Shown: piece by piece, positions 6,990 through 16,097 of the stretch | Numbering within the stretch: position 1 is the stretch's first letter | Layout: the number at the start of each line of letters is the position of its first letter | Source of the DNA: Candidatus Alistipes intestinipullorum | Lineage (GTDB): Bacteria; Bacteroidota; Bacteroidia; Bacteroidales; Rikenellaceae | DNA: 36,293 nucleotides | Assembly (NCBI GenBank): GCA_019113885.1 | Contig: DXGO01000003.1 | Coordinates: forward strand, 1 to 36,293 | Direction of reading: 5' to 3' | Notes under the pieces: model-generated | Seen by the model: the letters and a program-made list of their open reading frames with translations, nothing else | What the model was told of the DNA's origin: nothing | The model's database searches: none | Position numbers and translations under genes: made by a program

Positions 6990-9900
6990 TCAGAAAAGAT
7001 TCAACTGTTCGGGGTCGGCCAACTGATCCGTATCGCCCTTCGGACGTTCCACCTCAAATTCCACCTCCCCGGTCGACGTACCCGTACGCGGCAGGTCGGC
7101 ACTCCGGTCGGACGATCTCCCCGCAACGGGTTTCGACGCAGACGGCCGCGAGATGCCCGACGCCTCCGACGGGCGTGCCGCCTCCGGCGTTCCGGGACCG
7201 GCCGTCGCAGCACTCCCAGCCTCTCCGGCATCCCCGGTCCCTACGGCATCTCCGCCATGCCCGGCTCCTCCGGTGTTCCCGGCATCCCCGCGCTCCGGCC
7301 GGGCTTCCGCAGCATCCGATCCGCCGCCCGACACTTCGGAAGGCTCCTCCGGATCAGGCTCGGGCGGCAGCTCGGGCTCGATCACCTGCACCGTATCGAC
7401 CTCGTAGGTCGTCAGCCGCTTGCCTTTGGCTCGGTGGCTCTTCACTCCCACAAACTCGTCGATGTCGACCCGGTCGGCCGGACGCGACGCATGGGCTCCC
7501 TTGTAGGTGATCTCCAACTGTGCTCCCGCACTTCCGGTGATGCAGACGAAGTCGCAATCCGCCTCCAGGAAATCCTGCATCTTCTCCGACATCTCGGCCG
7601 TGAAGCGCTTCAGGTAGTAATACTTCTGACTTCGGTCGTAATAGCAAAGGCTGTAGACACGGTCGGGTTCGTAACGCCCCACGAGAATCGTCTCGTCGGG
7701 GAAGTGCTGTCCGAGGTCGTAGCCCGTAATGTAGTACTGGTTCTTCGACGTCCAGACGATCAGCCGGTCGTCCCCCTTGAACTCCCCGAGCAGCCGCCCG
7801 CGGCCGTCGGCATTCAGCCGCCGCACATCCTCGTCGTACCAGATGTCCTGGCCGCCGAGCGTCGAGGCGCCGCGCTCCTTCAGCACGATCTTGTGAATGC
7901 CGTAGCGCGAGAAGAGGTTGCCCTGGCTCTGCCGCCCCTTGATGGCCAGTGTCGCGAAATCCAAATCCACGATCACCTTCTTCAGGCGCGGACGCGGCTT
8001 GAAGTAAACCTTCAGCACTTCCGCCTCACCGTTCGGATTCACAGACATATAGAGAATCTCGCTCTTCGGCGTACCCTTCGTGATATCGTACTCCTTGTCA
8101 CGCGTGATGCCCTTGATTGCGCAGCGTTTCATCATGATCGGGCCGTTCTTGCCATCGCGGTAGAGCACGTTATAGATCGTGCGCTCGTCGTTGCGCTTGA
8201 AGACCCCGATATAGTAGATACCCTTGTCGAAGAAGGCCTTGTCGCTCACCTTGGTGATGACATAACGGCCGTCCTTCGTGAAAACGATCACGTCGTCGAT
8301 GTCCGAACAGTCGCACACGAACTCCGCATCCTTCATCGACTTGCCGATGCCGAAGAAGCCTTCCGCACGGTCGACGTAGAGCTTGGCGTTCGTCACGGCC
8401 ACTTTCGTCGCCTCGATCGAGTCGAACTCCCGCAACTCCGTGCGCCGCTCACGCCCCTTGCCATACTTGTCGCGGATGCGCTCGTAGTAGGCCACGGCGT
8501 ACTCGGTCAGGTGCGCCAGGTCGTATTTCGTCGCCTCGAGGTCCTGTTCGATCTGCCGGATCTCGTTGTCGGCCTTCTCCGAATCGTAGCGCGTGATGCG
8601 GATAAACTTCAGTTCCGTAAGTCGCTGCACATCCTCGAGCGTCACCTCCTGACGCAACAGTTTCTTGTAAGGCTCCAACCCCTTGTCGACAGCGGCATAG
8701 GCCTCCTCACGCGTCCTGCACCCTTCGAGCAGCTGGTAAAGCTTGTTCTCGATGAATATCTTCTCGAGCGACGCGGCATGCCACGCGGCATTCAGCTCCC
8801 CGAGGCGAATCTCCAGTTCGCGGCCCAGCAACTCCTTCGTATGCTCCGCCGAACGGCGCAGAATCTCCGAAACCCCCAGGAAGTGCGGTTTGTCGTTCCA
8901 GATCACACAGGCATTCGGAGCGATCGACACCTCGCAGTCCGTAAAAGCGTAGAGGGCATCGATCGTACGGTCCGACGATTCGTCAGAGGCCACCTGGATG
9001 ATGATCTCCGCCTTGTCGGCCGTATTGTCGTCGACCTTGCGAATCTTGATCTTGCCCTTCTCGTTGGCCTTGATGATCGAATCCTTGAGCGACTCGGTGG
9101 TCGTCGTATAAGGGATTTCGGTGATGGCCAGCGTCCGTTTGTCGATCTTCGAGATACGCGCGCGGACCTTTACCGTGCCGCCCCGCAGGCCGTCGTTGTA
9201 ACGGCTCACGTCGGCCAGTCCGCCCGTCGGAAAGTCAGGGTAGAGCTGGAACTCCCGACCCTGCAGATGGGCAATCGCGGCGTTGATCAACTCGTTGAAG
9301 TTGTGCGGCAGAATCTTCGAGGCCAAACCCACGGCGATACCGTCCGAACCCTGGGCCAACAGCAGCGGGAACTTGATCGGCAGCGTCACCGGCTCCTCCT
9401 TGCGGCCGTCGTACGACAACATCCATTCGGTGGTTTTCTTGTTGAAGACCACCTCCAGTGCGAATTTCGACAGACGCGCCTCGATGTATCGCCCGGCAGC
9501 GGCCTCGTCGCCCGTAAGGATATTGCCCCAGTTGCCCTGGCAGTCGATCAGCAGGTCCTTCTGTCCCAACTGCACCATCGCGTCCTTGATCGACGCGTCG
9601 CCGTGCGGGTGGTACTGCATGGTTTGCCCCACGATGTTGGCCACCTTGTTGTAACGGCCGTCGTCCACCACCTTCATGGCGTGGAGAATCCGTCGCTGCA
9701 CGGGTTTCAACCCGTCCTCAATATGCGGAACCGCACGTTCCAAAATCACGTACGAGGCGTAATCCAGGAACCAGTTCTTATACATGCCCGTAAGTTTGCG
9801 CACGCCGCCCTCCTCCTGCATCAGGCGGTCGAACTTCCCGGCCCGGGCCGGGGCGCCGGAAGCCTCGCCGCGCGCCCCGGCAGGCTCCGCCACCGGTTCC

Positions 9901-9992
9901 TCAACGGCATCCTCGGGCGTCTCGGGCGCCGAGACATCCTCGTCGAACATCTCCCCGGAGATCATTTCGTCCTTATCTTTTTTCTCTGCCAT
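6990..9992 (-). CDS. parC: DNA topoisomerase IV subunit A with long disordered C-terminal tail, 1000 aa
   Basis: Cleavage subunit of topoisomerase IV, which unlinks sister chromosomes with ParE. An acidic N-terminal extension (1-50) precedes the DNA-gate domain: MYKNWFLDYASYVILERAVPHIEDGLKPVQRRIL, HPHGDASIKDAM (128-139), and the catalytic Tyr169 in AAAGRYIEARL. The C-terminal beta-blade domain runs to about residue 870. From about 873 to 985 the sequence is Gly/Ala/Asp/Ser/Pro-rich and surely disordered. It closes with VEFEVERPKGDTDQLADPEQLNLF-like residues, the last five being QLNLF, a perfect sliding-clamp-binding pentapeptide. The ATG is 6 nt after the parE stop, so the pair is translationally linked. 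Distinct from GyrA by GNWGNILTGDEAAAGRY. Confidence 0.95.
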   Translation of the reverse strand: MAEKKDKDEMISGEMFDEDVSAPETPEDAVEEPVAEPAGARGEASGAPARAGKFDRLMQEEGGVRKLTGMYKNWFLDYASYVILERAVPHIEDGLKPVQRRILHAMKVVDDGRYNKVANIVGQTMQYHPHGDASIKDAMVQLGQKDLLIDCQGNWGNILTGDEAAAGRYIEARLSKFALEVVFNKKTTEWMLSYDGRKEEPVTLPIKFPLLLAQGSDGIAVGLASKILPHNFNELINAAIAHLQGREFQLYPDFPTGGLADVSRYNDGLRGGTVKVRARISKIDKRTLAITEIPYTTTTESLKDSIIKANEKGKIKIRKVDDNTADKAEIIIQVASDESSDRTIDALYAFTDCEVSIAPNACVIWNDKPHFLGVSEILRRSAEHTKELLGRELEIRLGELNAAWHAASLEKIFIENKLYQLLEGCRTREEAYAAVDKGLEPYKKLLRQEVTLEDVQRLTELKFIRITRYDSEKADNEIRQIEQDLEATKYDLAHLTEYAVAYYERIRDKYGKGRERRTELREFDSIEATKVAVTNAKLYVDRAEGFFGIGKSMKDAEFVCDCSDIDDVIVFTKDGRYVITKVSDKAFFDKGIYYIGVFKRNDERTIYNVLYRDGKNGPIMMKRCAIKGITRDKEYDITKGTPKSEILYMSVNPNGEAEVLKVYFKPRPRLKKVIVDLDFATLAIKGRQSQGNLFSRYGIHKIVLKERGASTLGGQDIWYDEDVRRLNADGRGRLLGEFKGDDRLIVWTSKNQYYITGYDLGQHFPDETILVGRYEPDRVYSLCYYDRSQKYYYLKRFTAEMSEKMQDFLEADCDFVCITGSAGAQLEITYKGAHASRPADRVDIDEFVGVKSHRAKGKRLTTYEVDTVQVIEPELPPEPDPEEPSEVSGGGSDAAEARPERGDAGNTGGAGHGGDAVGTGDAGEAGSAATAGPGTPEAARPSEASGISRPSASKPVAGRSSDRSADLPRTGTSTGEVEFEVERPKGDTDQLADPEQLNLF

Positions 9993-9998
9993 AGTCGG

Positions 9999-11894
9999 TT
10001 AACTCAGTTTCAGGTCCTGCTCCACCAGGTCCTCCTCGATGCGCAGGTTGTCGATGATGAAGCCCTGGCGGTCATAGGTGTTCTTGCCCATGTAGAACTC
10101 CAGCAGGTCGTGGATCGGATCGTCCTTCGTGATGCGCACCTTGTCCAGTCGCATGTTCTCGCCGATGAATTCGCGGAACTCCTCCGGGGAAATTTCCCCG
10201 AGACCCTTGAAGCGCGTGATCTCGGCATTCGAGCCCAGTTTCGCGATCGCCTTCAGCCGCTCCTCCTCCGAGTAGCAGTAAAGCGTCTCCTTCTTGTTAC
10301 GCACACGGAACAGCGGCGTCTGCAGCACATAGAGGTGCCCCTGGCGGATCACGTCGGGGAAGAATTGCAGGAAAAAGGTCATCATCAACAGGCGGATGTG
10401 CATGCCGTCGACATCGGCATCCGTCGCAATGACCACCTTCTCGTAGCGCAGGTTGTCCATGTCCTCCTCGATGTTCAGCGCCGCCTGCAGCAGGTTGAAC
10501 TCCTCGTTCTCGTAGACCACCTTCTTCGTCAGCCCGTAGCAGTTGAGCGGCTTGCCTCGCAGCGAGAAGACCGCCTGCGTACGCACGTCGCGGCTCTTCG
10601 TGATGGAACCCGAGGCCGAGTTGCCCTCCGTGATGAAGATCATCGACTGCTCGGCCAACTCGTTGCGGTCCGTGCGGTGTATCTTGCAGTCGCGCAGCTT
10701 GCGGTTGTTCAGCGACACCTTCTTGGCCGTCTCGCGCGCCTTCTTCTGAATGCCCGAGATCGCCTTGCGCTCCTTCTCGTTCTCGACGATCTTTTTCTGG
10801 AGCACCTGCGCCGTCTCGGCATGCTTGTGCAGGTAGTCGTCGAGGTGCTTGCCCAGGAATTCCACCACGAAGTTGCGGATCGTGGGGCCGTTCTTCGACA
10901 TCTCCTTCGAGCCGAGCTTCGTCTTCGTCTGCGACTCGAAGATCGGACTCGATACCTTGATCGAAATCGCCCCGACCATCGACGTGCGGATGTCCGACGG
11001 ATCGTAATCCTTATGGTAGAACTCCTTGACCGTCTTGGCTACCGCCTCGCGGAAGGCCGCCTGGTGCGTACCGCCCTGCGTCGTGTACTGGCCGTTGACA
11101 AACGAATAGCAGCTCTCGCCGTAGCCCGTACCGTGGGCAATCACCACCTCGATGTCGTCGCCCATGAGGTGGATCGGGGGATAGAGCGGCTCCTCGGTCA
11201 TGTTCTCGTTCAGCAGGTCCAGCAGGCCGTTCTTCGACGTGTAGGACACGCCGTTGAGCCGGACCGTCAACCCCCGGTTCAGGTAGGTGTAGTTGCGGAC
11301 CAGCTGTTCGACGTACTCCAGGTTGTAGGAATACGCCCCGAAGACCTCCTCATCGACCCGGAAACGAATCTCCGTGCCGTTTTTCTCCTGAAGGCCGCTC
11401 TCCCAGCGGTCGCTCTGTTCGAGGCCCTTCTCGAAATAGACCGTATGGGCCTCGCCGTTGCGGATCGAACGCGCCGAAAAGGAGCTCGACAGGTAGTTCA
11501 CGGCCTTGACGCCCACGCCGTTCAGGCCCACGGTCTTCTTGAAGGCCGCACCCTCCTCGTCATCGTCGTACTTGCCGCCCGTATTCATCACGCTCACGGC
11601 CGCCGACAACGAGTTCAGGGGAATGCCGCGGCCATAATCACGGACGGTCACCACGTTCTCCTCGACCGTGATGTCGATCTGATGCCCGTAGCCGTTCATG
11701 TATTCGTCGATCGAGTTGTCGGTCACCTCCTTGATCAGCACATAGATACCATCGTCCGGCTGTGAGCCGTCGCCCAGTTTGCCTATATACATGCCGGGAC
11801 GCAGCCGCACATGCTCGCGCGGAGTGAGCGTGCGGATCGCATCGTCGTCGTAGTTGTTCGTGTTCGTCGTGTTCGTATTGAGTAACTCTGCCAT
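9999..11894 (-). CDS. parE: DNA topoisomerase IV subunit B, 631 aa
   Basis: ATPase subunit of topoisomerase IV. The GHKL ATPase has RPGMYIG (about 32-38), catalytic Glu56 and Asn60 in [25 protein letters not shown], and the lid [14 protein letters not shown]. The transducer region carries the [10 protein letters not shown] loop. The TOPRIM domain shows EGNSASG (423-429) and DADVDG (492-497), which bind the metal for DNA cleavage. It ends with the conserved RFKGLGE-containing tail region. Directly coupled to parC (6-nt gap) and follows plsC by 3 nt, so all three appear to be one transcript. Annotation pipelines often call this form DNA gyrase/topoisomerase IV subunit B; pairing with parC decides for ParE. 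Confidence 0.95.
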   Translation of the reverse strand: MAELLNTNTTNTNNYDDDAIRTLTPREHVRLRPGMYIGKLGDGSQPDDGIYVLIKEVTDNSIDEYMNGYGHQIDITVEENVVTVRDYGRGIPLNSLSAAVSVMNTGGKYDDDEEGAAFKKTVGLNGVGVKAVNYLSSSFSARSIRNGEAHTVYFEKGLEQSDRWESGLQEKNGTEIRFRVDEEVFGAYSYNLEYVEQLVRNYTYLNRGLTVRLNGVSYTSKNGLLDLLNENMTEEPLYPPIHLMGDDIEVVIAHGTGYGESCYSFVNGQYTTQGGTHQAAFREAVAKTVKEFYHKDYDPSDIRTSMVGAISIKVSSPIFESQTKTKLGSKEMSKNGPTIRNFVVEFLGKHLDDYLHKHAETAQVLQKKIVENEKERKAISGIQKKARETAKKVSLNNRKLRDCKIHRTDRNELAEQSMIFITEGNSASGSITKSRDVRTQAVFSLRGKPLNCYGLTKKVVYENEEFNLLQAALNIEEDMDNLRYEKVVIATDADVDGMHIRLLMMTFFLQFFPDVIRQGHLYVLQTPLFRVRNKKETLYCYSEEERLKAIAKLGSNAEITRFKGLGEISPEEFREFIGENMRLDKVRITKDDPIHDLLEFYMGKNTYDRQGFIIDNLRIEEDLVEQDLKLS

Positions 11895-11897
11895 ATC

Positions 11898-12626
11898 CTA
11901 TCGATTCTTGCGGATGTCGGCCAATGCCGCACACATCGCATCGTGCACCTCCGTCATCAGTTCGTGGGGTTCGGTCGCCGCTACGCGCTCGGCAGCAATC
12001 GGCGGCAGTACCCGGATCGTGATCCGATTGCCCCAGTTGAAGAGCAGGTTCTTCTTGATCAGCGTCCGCGTGCCGTCCAACACCACCGGGAGGATCTCCA
12101 CCCCGGCCTCACGCGCCAGCGTGAAGGCTCCGGCCTTGAAACGGTGAATCTCCCCGTCCTTCGAGCGTGTCCCTTCGGGAAAGACCGCGATCGACGCCCC
12201 GCGCGAAATCCATTTCTTCCCCTCGCGCACCATCTGCTCCAACGCCTCGGCCGCGCGGCCACGATCGATGCAGATGTCGCCGTGAAGTACCAGATACTGC
12301 CCGAAGAAGGGCACCTTGAAGACCTCGCGTTTCGACACCCAGCGGAAGTTGAGCGGAATGTAGTACAATGTCGGAATGTCGATCACCGTGTTGTGGTTCA
12401 GCACGATGACATAGCGCTTCCGGCGGTCGATCAGCTCGCGCCCCTCGACCTTCTGCCGCCACCGCAGCGGTATGAAGAAGAAAATCCGCACCAGGATGCG
12501 CGACAGCTCGTGCACCACGCGCCGCCCCGGATCGAACGGATAGCACACCACCAGCGCCAGGGCCGACAAAATCATGAATACGGTGCACAACAGCACCAGA
12601 AAAATGTAATAAATTGCGCTCAGCAT
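11898..12626 (-). CDS. plsC: 1-acyl-sn-glycerol-3-phosphate acyltransferase (PlsC family), 242 aa
   Basis: Membrane enzyme that acylates lysophosphatidic acid to phosphatidic acid in phospholipid synthesis. A membrane anchor (about 4-30) precedes the acyltransferase motifs: NHNTVID gives the catalytic HX4D (His78, Asp83), then DRGRAAEAL, FPEGTRS (149-155) and a proline-containing motif LPVVLDGT. A longer frame starting with TTG at 12680 exists, but the promoter -7 element at 12685-12692 and the membrane anchor favour ATG 12626. First gene of the minus-strand series leading into parE and parC, 3 nt from parE, so lipid synthesis and chromosome unlinking genes share a transcript. Confidence 0.9.
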   Translation of the reverse strand: MLSAIYYIFLVLLCTVFMILSALALVVCYPFDPGRRVVHELSRILVRIFFFIPLRWRQKVEGRELIDRRKRYVIVLNHNTVIDIPTLYYIPLNFRWVSKREVFKVPFFGQYLVLHGDICIDRGRAAEALEQMVREGKKWISRGASIAVFPEGTRSKDGEIHRFKAGAFTLAREAGVEILPVVLDGTRTLIKKNLLFNWGNRITIRVLPPIAAERVAATEPHELMTEVHDAMCAALADIRKNR

Positions 12627-12684
12627 CGTATCGTCAGGTCGTTTACAGGCGGACCGGGCCGCGATCCCCCATTTTACCAATTTG

Positions 12685-12692
12685 CAAAATTA
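12685..12692 (-). promoter_or_regulatory. Probable promoter of the plsC-parE-parC operon, -7 element
   Basis: Minus-strand TAATTTTG (12692-12685) matches TAnnTTTG exactly and leaves a leader of about 50 nt before the plsC ATG. I see no TTG at the ideal -33 distance, so the assignment rests on the -7 element and its position in the AT-rich divergent gap. Confidence 0.55.
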
Positions 12693-12802
12693 ACAATTAT
12701 TTCCGGGCTTTCCTATCCTGCCCGAACCCGATTTTTCAACAAAATTTCCACTAGAAACGCCTTTTATATATAGGTACACAAAATTTTCATAAAAATTTAG
12801 TT

Positions 12803-12824
12803 CTTTGTATTACAAAGTACAAAG
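12803..12824. promoter_or_regulatory. Palindromic operator-like site upstream of the outer-membrane receptor
   Basis: A perfect inverted repeat CTTTGT-ATT-ACAAAG (12803-12817) is followed after two bases by a third copy of the half-site, ACAAAG (12819-12824). It ends 9 bp before the receptor's -7 element, so a bound protein would cover the promoter spacer. No transcriptional regulator is encoded in this window near it. The symmetry is seen; operator function is inferred. Confidence 0.55.
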
Positions 12825-12833
12825 GAATTTATA

Positions 12834-12841
12834 TATATTTG
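12834..12841 (+). promoter_or_regulatory. Probable receptor promoter, -7 element
   Basis: TATATTTG fits TAnnTTTG and lies 37 nt before the receptor ATG. A TTG at 12805-12807 is about 26 nt upstream, longer than the usual 19-21, so the promoter may be weak or need an activator. Confidence 0.6.
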
Positions 12842-12878
12842 TGCCAACAAACAACCAAACATCAAACTGCATCGTCTC

Positions 12879-15254
12879 ATGAAAAAACTGCTTATGCTAA
12901 CCCTGGCGGTACTGATGGCCTCGACCGAACTCTTCGCCGCACGCCTCTGCCCTTCGACCGGCCGCGTCGTCGACGCCCAGGGAAAGGCCGTAGAGTATGC
13001 GACGGTCGTTCTGCTCAAGGACGACAAACAGGTTGCCGGCATGGCCACCGACGCCGACGGACGCTTCGAACTAAAGGTCGCCCCCGGAGAATATACCCTG
13101 CAAATCCAATACCTCGGGTACGACCCCGTAACCCGCCAAATCCGCGTCGAAAACGACAATGACCTCGGAGACATCGTCATGAAAAGCTCCGCCACCCAGA
13201 TCGAAGGCGTCGTCGTCTCGGCACAGCTCGTCCGCCGCGAGGCCGACCGGTTCGTCGTCGACGTGGCAAACGCCCCCGCAGCCATCGGGAAGGACGGCAT
13301 CGAGCTGCTCGAACACGCCCCAGGCGTATGGATCGACGGCGAAAAGATCTCCATCAACGGCAAAACCGGCTCGAAGGTCTACGTCAACGACCGGGAGTTG
13401 AGAATGGACAACGAACAGCTGCTCGTCTACCTGCGCTCGCTGCGCGCCGAGGAGATTCAGAAGATCGAGGTCGTACCCGTCACCGGCGCCGACTACGACG
13501 CCGACTCGTCGGCCGGAGTCATCAAGATCACCCTCCGCAAACGCCGCGAAAACGGACTCAACGGCTCCGTCTCCCTCTCGACCACCCAAAGCGACTACAT
13601 CGGCGTCTACAACCCCTCGGCCAACATCAACCTCCACTCCGGGAGATTCGACCTCTATGCCTCGGCCTGGGGATACCTCGGCGACGACCGCATGGACTCC
13701 GACGAGAACACCGCCTACGAACTCTCGAACAAGAGCCTCAAGGCCCGCTCGGAAGCCGAAAGCAACAGCCGAAACTATGGCATCAATGCCGGAAGCGTCT
13801 TCGAAATCGACTCCAAAAACAGCATCGGCGCCGAGTTTTCCTACTCCCGCTACAAGAACTGGGGCCCCACCGACACCTCCACCGACATGGGCGACGCAGA
13901 GCACGCGGTCAATACCCGCAGCCGTTTCGACAACCACAGCCTCGGCGACAATTACGCACTGACGTTCAACTACATCCACAAGCTGGACACCCTCGGGTCG
14001 ACCCTCAAGCTCCTGGCCGACTACACGCGCCAGAACTCCGATTCGGGCAACGACAACACAAGCCGCATCACCGCTCCCGGCGCCGCAGCCGTCGACTCCG
14101 TCTACCGCGATGCCGCCGCGAGCGTCTACGACGTGGCAACCGCCACGTTGGCCTACGAGAAGCACTTCTCCCCCCGCTGGACGTTGAAGGCCGGTGCGAA
14201 GTACACCTTCAACGACATGCACAACAACGCCCTCTACGAATACATGAAGGGCACCAACTGGGTACGCAACGACGAACAGAGCTACACGCTCAACTACACC
14301 GAAAACATCGCTGCAGCCTATGCCACCGCCTCGGCGCAGCTCGGGCGCTGGAGCCTCGTCGCCGGGTTACGCGGCGAATACACCTTCACCCACGGGAAGG
14401 GCGGAGACGTGCGCCAGAACTACTTCTCGCTCTTCCCCAACGCCAATCTCTCCTTCGCCCTTGCACCCGAGAAGGGCCACTCGCTCATTCTCCAGTACGC
14501 CCGGACGATTCAGCGGCCCCGCTTCTGGGCCCTCAACCCGCAGCGGTCGCAAATCTCCGACTACACCTACCAGACCGGAAACCCCGTCCTCGACCCGGCC
14601 TTCCAGAACGACATCAACCTGACGTTCGTCATAGCGCACAAGTACACCCTCACGGGCGGCATGCAGATCGTCGACGGCGAAATCCAGCAGACAATGCTCG
14701 CCGACCCCGACGACCCCGACATGCTGCAGATCGCCTGGGTCAACTTCGACGCCACGACCAACTATTACGTGACGGCCAACCTCCCGTTCCAGTTTACCAA
14801 ATGGTGGCAGATGAACCTCAACGCCGTCTACATGCGCCGCGGACAGCGCGTCGAGCAGCACGGAGCCCAACAGCACTTCAACTGGGCCTTTGTAAACGCC
14901 TCGACCACCTTCAACCTCCCTGCGAAGTTCTTCCTCGACCTCTCCTACTCCTATCAGAGCCGCATCGACCTGGGAAACGTCTGGATCATGCCCAACCACT
15001 TCCTCCAGGCAGGCATCAAGAAACGCTTCGGCGACCGGTTCGTCCTCTCGTTCTCGGCCCGCAACCTCTTCGACCGCACCCAGCAGTTCGGAGCCTCGGG
15101 AGACGGGTTCGTCCGCAAGGTCAATGTCCGCCAGGGATGGAACAACATCCAGTACCGTTTCGGCGTGACCTGGAACTTCAAGAGCGGAAAGGCCTTCAAC
15201 AAAAAATCCGTGGAAGCCGCCTCGGCCGAGGACAAGAGCCGCATGGAGAAGTAA
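12879..15254 (+). CDS. Outer-membrane beta-barrel receptor with carboxypeptidase-regulatory-like domain (TonB-dependent-receptor-like), 791 aa
   Basis: Predicted outer-membrane transporter or receptor of the OMP_b-brl_3 type. Signal peptide MKKLLMLTLAVLMASTELFAA (1-21). Residues about 28-105 form a carboxypeptidase-regulatory-like Ig domain (GRVVDAQGKAVEYATVVLL, DGRFELKVAPGEYTLQIQYLGY). A plug-like domain follows (about 110-220; VVVSAQLVRREADRFVVDVA, IEVVPVTGADYDADSSAGVIKI), then a beta-barrel with alternating aromatic strands (230 to about 770) ending in QYRFGVTWNFKSG and a short charged tail. No SusD-like partner is adjacent, so it is not a standard polysaccharide locus. The substrate is unknown. 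It stands alone between a divergent operon and a convergent one, with its own promoter and a shared terminator. Confidence 0.85.
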   Translation: MKKLLMLTLAVLMASTELFAARLCPSTGRVVDAQGKAVEYATVVLLKDDKQVAGMATDADGRFELKVAPGEYTLQIQYLGYDPVTRQIRVENDNDLGDIVMKSSATQIEGVVVSAQLVRREADRFVVDVANAPAAIGKDGIELLEHAPGVWIDGEKISINGKTGSKVYVNDRELRMDNEQLLVYLRSLRAEEIQKIEVVPVTGADYDADSSAGVIKITLRKRRENGLNGSVSLSTTQSDYIGVYNPSANINLHSGRFDLYASAWGYLGDDRMDSDENTAYELSNKSLKARSEAESNSRNYGINAGSVFEIDSKNSIGAEFSYSRYKNWGPTDTSTDMGDAEHAVNTRSRFDNHSLGDNYALTFNYIHKLDTLGSTLKLLADYTRQNSDSGNDNTSRITAPGAAAVDSVYRDAAASVYDVATATLAYEKHFSPRWTLKAGAKYTFNDMHNNALYEYMKGTNWVRNDEQSYTLNYTENIAAAYATASAQLGRWSLVAGLRGEYTFTHGKGGDVRQNYFSLFPNANLSFALAPEKGHSLILQYARTIQRPRFWALNPQRSQISDYTYQTGNPVLDPAFQNDINLTFVIAHKYTLTGGMQIVDGEIQQTMLADPDDPDMLQIAWVNFDATTNYYVTANLPFQFTKWWQMNLNAVYMRRGQRVEQHGAQQHFNWAFVNASTTFNLPAKFFLDLSYSYQSRIDLGNVWIMPNHFLQAGIKKRFGDRFVLSFSARNLFDRTQQFGASGDGFVRKVNVRQGWNNIQYRFGVTWNFKSGKAFNKKSVEAASAEDKSRMEK

Positions 15255-15406
15255 TCCGCCCCGTCGGCCCCCGATGCGCTGCGGCAGGCAGCACGACCCT
15301 TACCCCTCCCGGGTCGGCCTGCACCGAAAGTCCCGCACCGCGCGTCGGGGCCGGACGCCGCGGGACCGCACCCCGCGACAGACGACAAAAACACAGTGGA
15401 AAACGA

Positions 15407-15442
15407 AACGCAGCGGACGGAAAAGAATCCGTCCGCTGCGTT
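15407..15442. terminator. Bidirectional terminator between receptor and lemA
   Basis: AACGCAGCGGACGG (15407-15420) pairs perfectly with CCGTCCGCTGCGTT (15429-15442) around an 8-nt A-rich loop. The genes on either side converge, and the lower flank is A-rich, giving U residues on the minus strand. The remainder of 15255-15474 shows nothing gene-like. Confidence 0.75.
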
Positions 15443-15474
15443 CACATTCCGCGCAACCGCCCGGGGCTGCAGGA

Positions 15475-16050
15475 TCAGAAGGTCACCTGAGGTGCCTTGT
15501 CCGTCCCCTCGTCAGCCACGAAGTAGGGTTTCGTCGTGAAACCGAACATGCCTGCGACAAGGTTGGCCGGGAAACGGCGCACGGCCGTATTGAACGCCTG
15601 CGCCCGTTCGTTGAAGTCCCTGCGCGCCACGGCGATGCGGTTCTCCGTACCCTCCAACTGCGTCTGCAGCTCCAGGAAGTTTTGGTTGGCCTTCAGGTCG
15701 GGATAGTTCTCCGCCACGGCAATCAGCCGCCCCAGGGCAGATCGCACCTGTTCCTGCGCCCGCTGGAACTCCATCAACCGTTCGGGCGTCAACTCTTCGG
15801 TCGTAAGATTGAACGACGTGGCACGCGCACGGGCGTCAGTCACCGCCTGGAGCGTCTGCGATTCGTGGGCCGCATAACCCTTGACCGTATTGACCAGGTT
15901 GGGTATCAGGTCGGCACGACGCTGGTACTGCGTCTCAACATTGGACCAGGCGCTGTTGAGCGCCTCCTCCTTGCCCACCAGGCCGTTGTAGGTTGCGTAA
16001 AAGAAAATGGCGACCACTGCGACGACGCCGATCCAAATCCATTTTTTCAT
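15475..16050 (-). CDS. lemA: LemA family protein, 191 aa
   Basis: Membrane-anchored helical protein of unknown biochemical function. One N-terminal membrane segment (about 4-20, WIWIGVVAVVAIFFYATYNGLV) is followed by the LemA hallmarks: EEALNSAWSNVETQYQRRADLIPNLVNTVKGYAAHE, then AVTDARARA, and AENYPDLKANQNFLELQTQLEGTENRIAVARRDFNE. The protein is full length. It follows the TPM-domain gene by 86 nt; LemA and TPM proteins are frequent neighbours and are thought to act together at the membrane. A hairpin in the gap may reduce read-through into lemA. Confidence 0.94.
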   Translation of the reverse strand: MKKWIWIGVVAVVAIFFYATYNGLVGKEEALNSAWSNVETQYQRRADLIPNLVNTVKGYAAHESQTLQAVTDARARATSFNLTTEELTPERLMEFQRAQEQVRSALGRLIAVAENYPDLKANQNFLELQTQLEGTENRIAVARRDFNERAQAFNTAVRRFPANLVAGMFGFTTKPYFVADEGTDKAPQVTF

Positions 16051-16097
16051 AGCTTTCTGTTTTCCGTTATGTTTTATAATTGCTTATTCCGAAAATA

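Noticed and set aside
5661..11765. A 2034-codon open frame on the plus strand opposite murI, aroK, parC and parE
   Set aside because: It is a mirror of strongly biased GC-rich codons in four well-supported genes on the other strand. Its translation is Arg/His/Leu/Asp-rich with no domain, and there is no promoter or leader at its start.
13328..15490. 720-codon plus-strand frame in another frame of the receptor gene
   Set aside because: Arg/Pro/His-rich shadow within the receptor gene, crossing the terminator at 15407-15442.
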